A DNA stretch of 19,080 bases, taken from assembly GCA_024280875.1 (NCBI GenBank), contig JAJRPH010000270.1, forward strand, positions 1 through 19,080, given 5' to 3'. The stretch's first letter is position 1; the number at the start of each line of letters is the position of its first letter. Position numbers and translations under genes: made by a program. The notes beneath the pieces were generated by a model. The model did no database searches. It worked only from the letters and a program-made list of their open reading frames with translations, and was not told the DNA's origin. This document shows, piece by piece, positions 16,732 through 19,080 of this stretch. This DNA is from Deltaproteobacteria bacterium (GTDB lineage Bacteria > Desulfobacterota > Desulfobacteria > Desulfobacterales > Desulfosalsimonadaceae).

Positions 16732-18276
16732 TCATCTCTCCTGATACATGGGTAGAAAAATCGTTATTGTGCTCCCTTGTCCGATTTCGCTGGCCGCAGC
16801 AATCCTTCCGCCAGCCTTCTCGACGATCATGTAGCTGACAGAAAGACCAAGGCCGGTTCCCTTACCGGGATCTTTTGTCGTAAAAAACGGATCAAAAATA
16901 TAATCCATCACCTCCCCAGAAATACCGGAACCGTTATCAATCACTTTCAGCAATAACGTCGCTTTATTATTCAATGCCGATTTTTTATTTTCCGGGATGA
17001 ATTCAGAGACAATATGGATGCATCCTTTCACCTTCTTGTCAGATGATTTAATCGCGTCTGCCGCATTAATTAACAGGTTAACCAAAACTTGGCGTATCTG
17101 ATCACCGTCAATATTTACACTATTTGGAATATCGTCTAACAGACAGTCAATTTTAATGTCGGACATAAACGGCTGGCCCGACATCATCGCAACAACATCC
17201 CTGACAAGAACATGCATTGAAACAATCTTGCAGTCAACCGATGAACTCCTGGAAAAATCAAGTAATTGTCGAATAACCGTGTTGATTCGGTTAATTTCAT
17301 CTTGAGCGCGTTTTAAAAAATCCTGTCCGACATCATCGTTTCTCAGATTTGGGCGTGTTTTTAAAAGATCCAGATAACCCAGCACGATACCAATGGGATT
17401 ACCGATTTCATGAGCAATGCCGGCTGACAAACGACCAACGGAAGCCAGTTTTTCCGTTTTAATAATCTCATGTTGGGCGTTTTTTAATTCATTATTCGCC
17501 TTTTCAAGTTCGTTAAGCGAACGACGAAGGTTTTCCTTATCCGTTTCGATCGTATCGACCATATGATCCAAGGCCTTCGACAATTGATTAAACTCCTGGT
17601 AATTTTTGCCATGCACAAAGTACATGCGGTCTTTTTTCCTGAAATCATCAGTCATTTTTATGAACCGGTGAATCGGCCGGATAATCAGCCGCGACAAGCG
17701 ATAAATGCCAAATAACAAAAGAATGATAAAATTTGCAATCACATATAAAACAATATTTTTTTGAGAATTCCGCAATACCTGATAAATATAATCAAGCGAA
17801 ATAACAATCATTTTGACACCCGATTTTTCACTGTCTTTTCCGACAATCGGTTCGGATATCAGTACATATTTTTTCTGGTGCCAGAATACGCCGAACGTGT
17901 TTCCAAAAAATTCAGTCACTGAATCATCCTCTTTAATTGTCTGATTCACTATTTTATTGATTTCTTTTTGCAGATCAATATTCGCATCTCCATAATGATA
18001 ATTCATACCATTATTTAAACGAATATAAAGATAAGTAATGAACGAAACATTAACCACCTGCGCTATCTTTCCATCAGACAATTCAGTGTCTGGGTGTAAA
18101 TGATCAGATAATGGACCGGGAAGCGACATTAGAAGCTGCCTTCCCTGCGACACGCGCTCCTGAATCATGCTTTTCTGAATGATATTAACGATGACAAAAT
18201 CAGACAGCAACACGCTCAACAAGATAATAACCGCCAGGTTTCCGGCAATTTTGGATTTTAGGCTTTGAAAAAACAT
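16732..18276 (-). CDS. Membrane sensor histidine kinase
   Basis: A 514-residue inner-membrane kinase. Two membrane helices (about 12-33 and 174-194) flank a periplasmic sensor of about 140 residues that I cannot assign to a named fold. Then come HAMP (about 195-248), a coiled coil (about 248-278), HisKA with His289 in AGIAHEIGNPIG, and the HATPase domain with N box (about 400-409, NLLINAADAI), G1 DNGSGI (447-452), F box FDPFFTTK and G2 GKGTGLGLS (471-479). The style is that of NtrY/ZraS-like kinases that pair with NtrC-type regulators, as the next gene is. The ATG at 18276 has no good ribosome binding site. Confidence 0.94.
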   Translation of the reverse strand: MFFQSLKSKIAGNLAVIILLSVLLSDFVIVNIIQKSMIQERVSQGRQLLMSLPGPLSDHLHPDTELSDGKIAQVVNVSFITYLYIRLNNGMNYHYGDANIDLQKEINKIVNQTIKEDDSVTEFFGNTFGVFWHQKKYVLISEPIVGKDSEKSGVKMIVISLDYIYQVLRNSQKNIVLYVIANFIILLLFGIYRLSRLIIRPIHRFIKMTDDFRKKDRMYFVHGKNYQEFNQLSKALDHMVDTIETDKENLRRSLNELEKANNELKNAQHEIIKTEKLASVGRLSAGIAHEIGNPIGIVLGYLDLLKTRPNLRNDDVGQDFLKRAQDEINRINTVIRQLLDFSRSSSVDCKIVSMHVLVRDVVAMMSGQPFMSDIKIDCLLDDIPNSVNIDGDQIRQVLVNLLINAADAIKSSDKKVKGCIHIVSEFIPENKKSALNNKATLLLKVIDNGSGISGEVMDYIFDPFFTTKDPGKGTGLGLSVSYMIVEKAGGRIAAASEIGQGSTITIFLPMYQER

Positions 18277-18426
18277 AGATAGGGGTCTTCATTCTTGGCA
18301 AATTAAGTTCCGTCTCAATCTGTTCGCAGATAATGAATAACATGTTGTCAAATGTTTGTAAAGAATGAGTGATGATCAAAAATTATAATCATATGAGCCT
18401 TGAGGCCAGGTGTTTTGAGTTAAAAC

Positions 18427-18468
18427 AAAAAAAAGCCCCGTACCTGAAAGTTCAGGAACGGGGCTTTT
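18427..18468 (-). terminator. Intrinsic terminator of the rRNA operon
   Basis: Minus strand: AAAAGCCCCGT arm, inner CCTGA/TCAGG pairing, ACGGGGCTTTT arm, then a run of eight T in all followed by GTTTT. It begins about 12 bases after the 5S 3' end and separates the rRNA operon from the histidine kinase gene 150 bases further on. Confidence 0.9.
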
Positions 18469-18479
18469 ATAAAAGATTT

Positions 18480-18595
18480 TTCGGCGGCGACCTACTCTCC
18501 CACACAGCTGCCCGTGCAGTACCATCGGCGCTAAAGGGCTTAACTTCCGAGTTCGGGATGGTTTCGGGTGTTTCCCCTTTGCTATAACCACCGAA
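18480..18595 (-). rRNA. rrf: 5S ribosomal RNA
   Basis: On the minus strand it reads from TTCGGTGGTTATAGC through the conserved CATCCCGAACTCGGAAGTTAAG (split here as CATCCCGAACTCGG and AAGTTAAG) to GGGAGAGTAGGTCGCCGCCGAA. The ends pair to form helix I, giving about 116 bases; the exact ends are approximate. It follows the 23S gene by a spacer of about 50 bases, in standard order. Confidence 0.95.
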
Positions 18596-18645
18596 AAAAA
18601 ATGTATGCGATATAAACTCATCAAAACGCTCAACTCAAAAAGATT

Positions 18646-19080
<435 letters not shown>

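Noticed and set aside
18323..18351. Promoter for the histidine kinase gene from a TTGACA on the minus strand at 18346-18351
   Set aside because: No acceptable -10 hexamer at 16-18 bases; the hexamer alone is not enough.

Overview
The window looks like a chromosomal housekeeping segment from a Gram-negative anaerobe of the Desulfobacterota (former Deltaproteobacteria), probably a Desulfobacteraceae-like sulfate reducer. This rests on the style of the proteins (two-subunit GlyQ/GlyS, RodZ- and SurA-type envelope proteins, a sigma54-type response regulator), the gene order and the moderate, rather AT-rich base composition. The genus is inferred and was not tested by any search. I see no insertion sequence, prophage, CRISPR array or obvious island.

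Layout. Positions 1-77 carry the edge of what may be a dispersed intergenic repeat. From about 13850 down to 73 there is one long minus-strand run of genes, in transcription order: mfd (split by a one-base frameshift), a SurA-type periplasmic chaperone/isomerase, a RodZ-like membrane HTH protein, recO, a GHMP-family sugar kinase, glyQ, glyS, an 86-residue conserved-looking unknown, a nucleoside phosphorylase, ligA and an acylphosphatase. Spacings are mostly 2-80 bases, so much of it is probably co-transcribed. Three members serve DNA repair or replication (Mfd, RecO, LigA), two charge tRNA-Gly, two serve the envelope, and three handle small metabolites.

Divergent from mfd lies a plus-strand block: tRNA-Thr(CGT), a gene-free AT-rich stretch of about 420 bases with inverted repeats and promoter-like hexamers, a possible 50-residue small ORF, and an IHF-alpha/HU-family DNA-bending protein gene with a very strong ribosome binding site. 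This block ends in two strong hairpins that separate it from the convergent minus-strand genes to its right.

The right part (15271-18276) is a minus-strand two-component pair, a membrane histidine kinase followed by a sigma54-dependent NtrC-type response regulator; their signal and targets are not evident. From 18427 to the window end lies the 3' end of a minus-strand ribosomal RNA operon: partial 23S, 5S and a strong intrinsic terminator.

No clear new multi-gene system was found. The points most worth checking are the mfd frameshift, the small ORF and structured AT-rich region upstream of the IHF gene, the 86-residue unknown with a possible PC4-like fold, and the unassigned GHMP kinase embedded between recO and glyQ.
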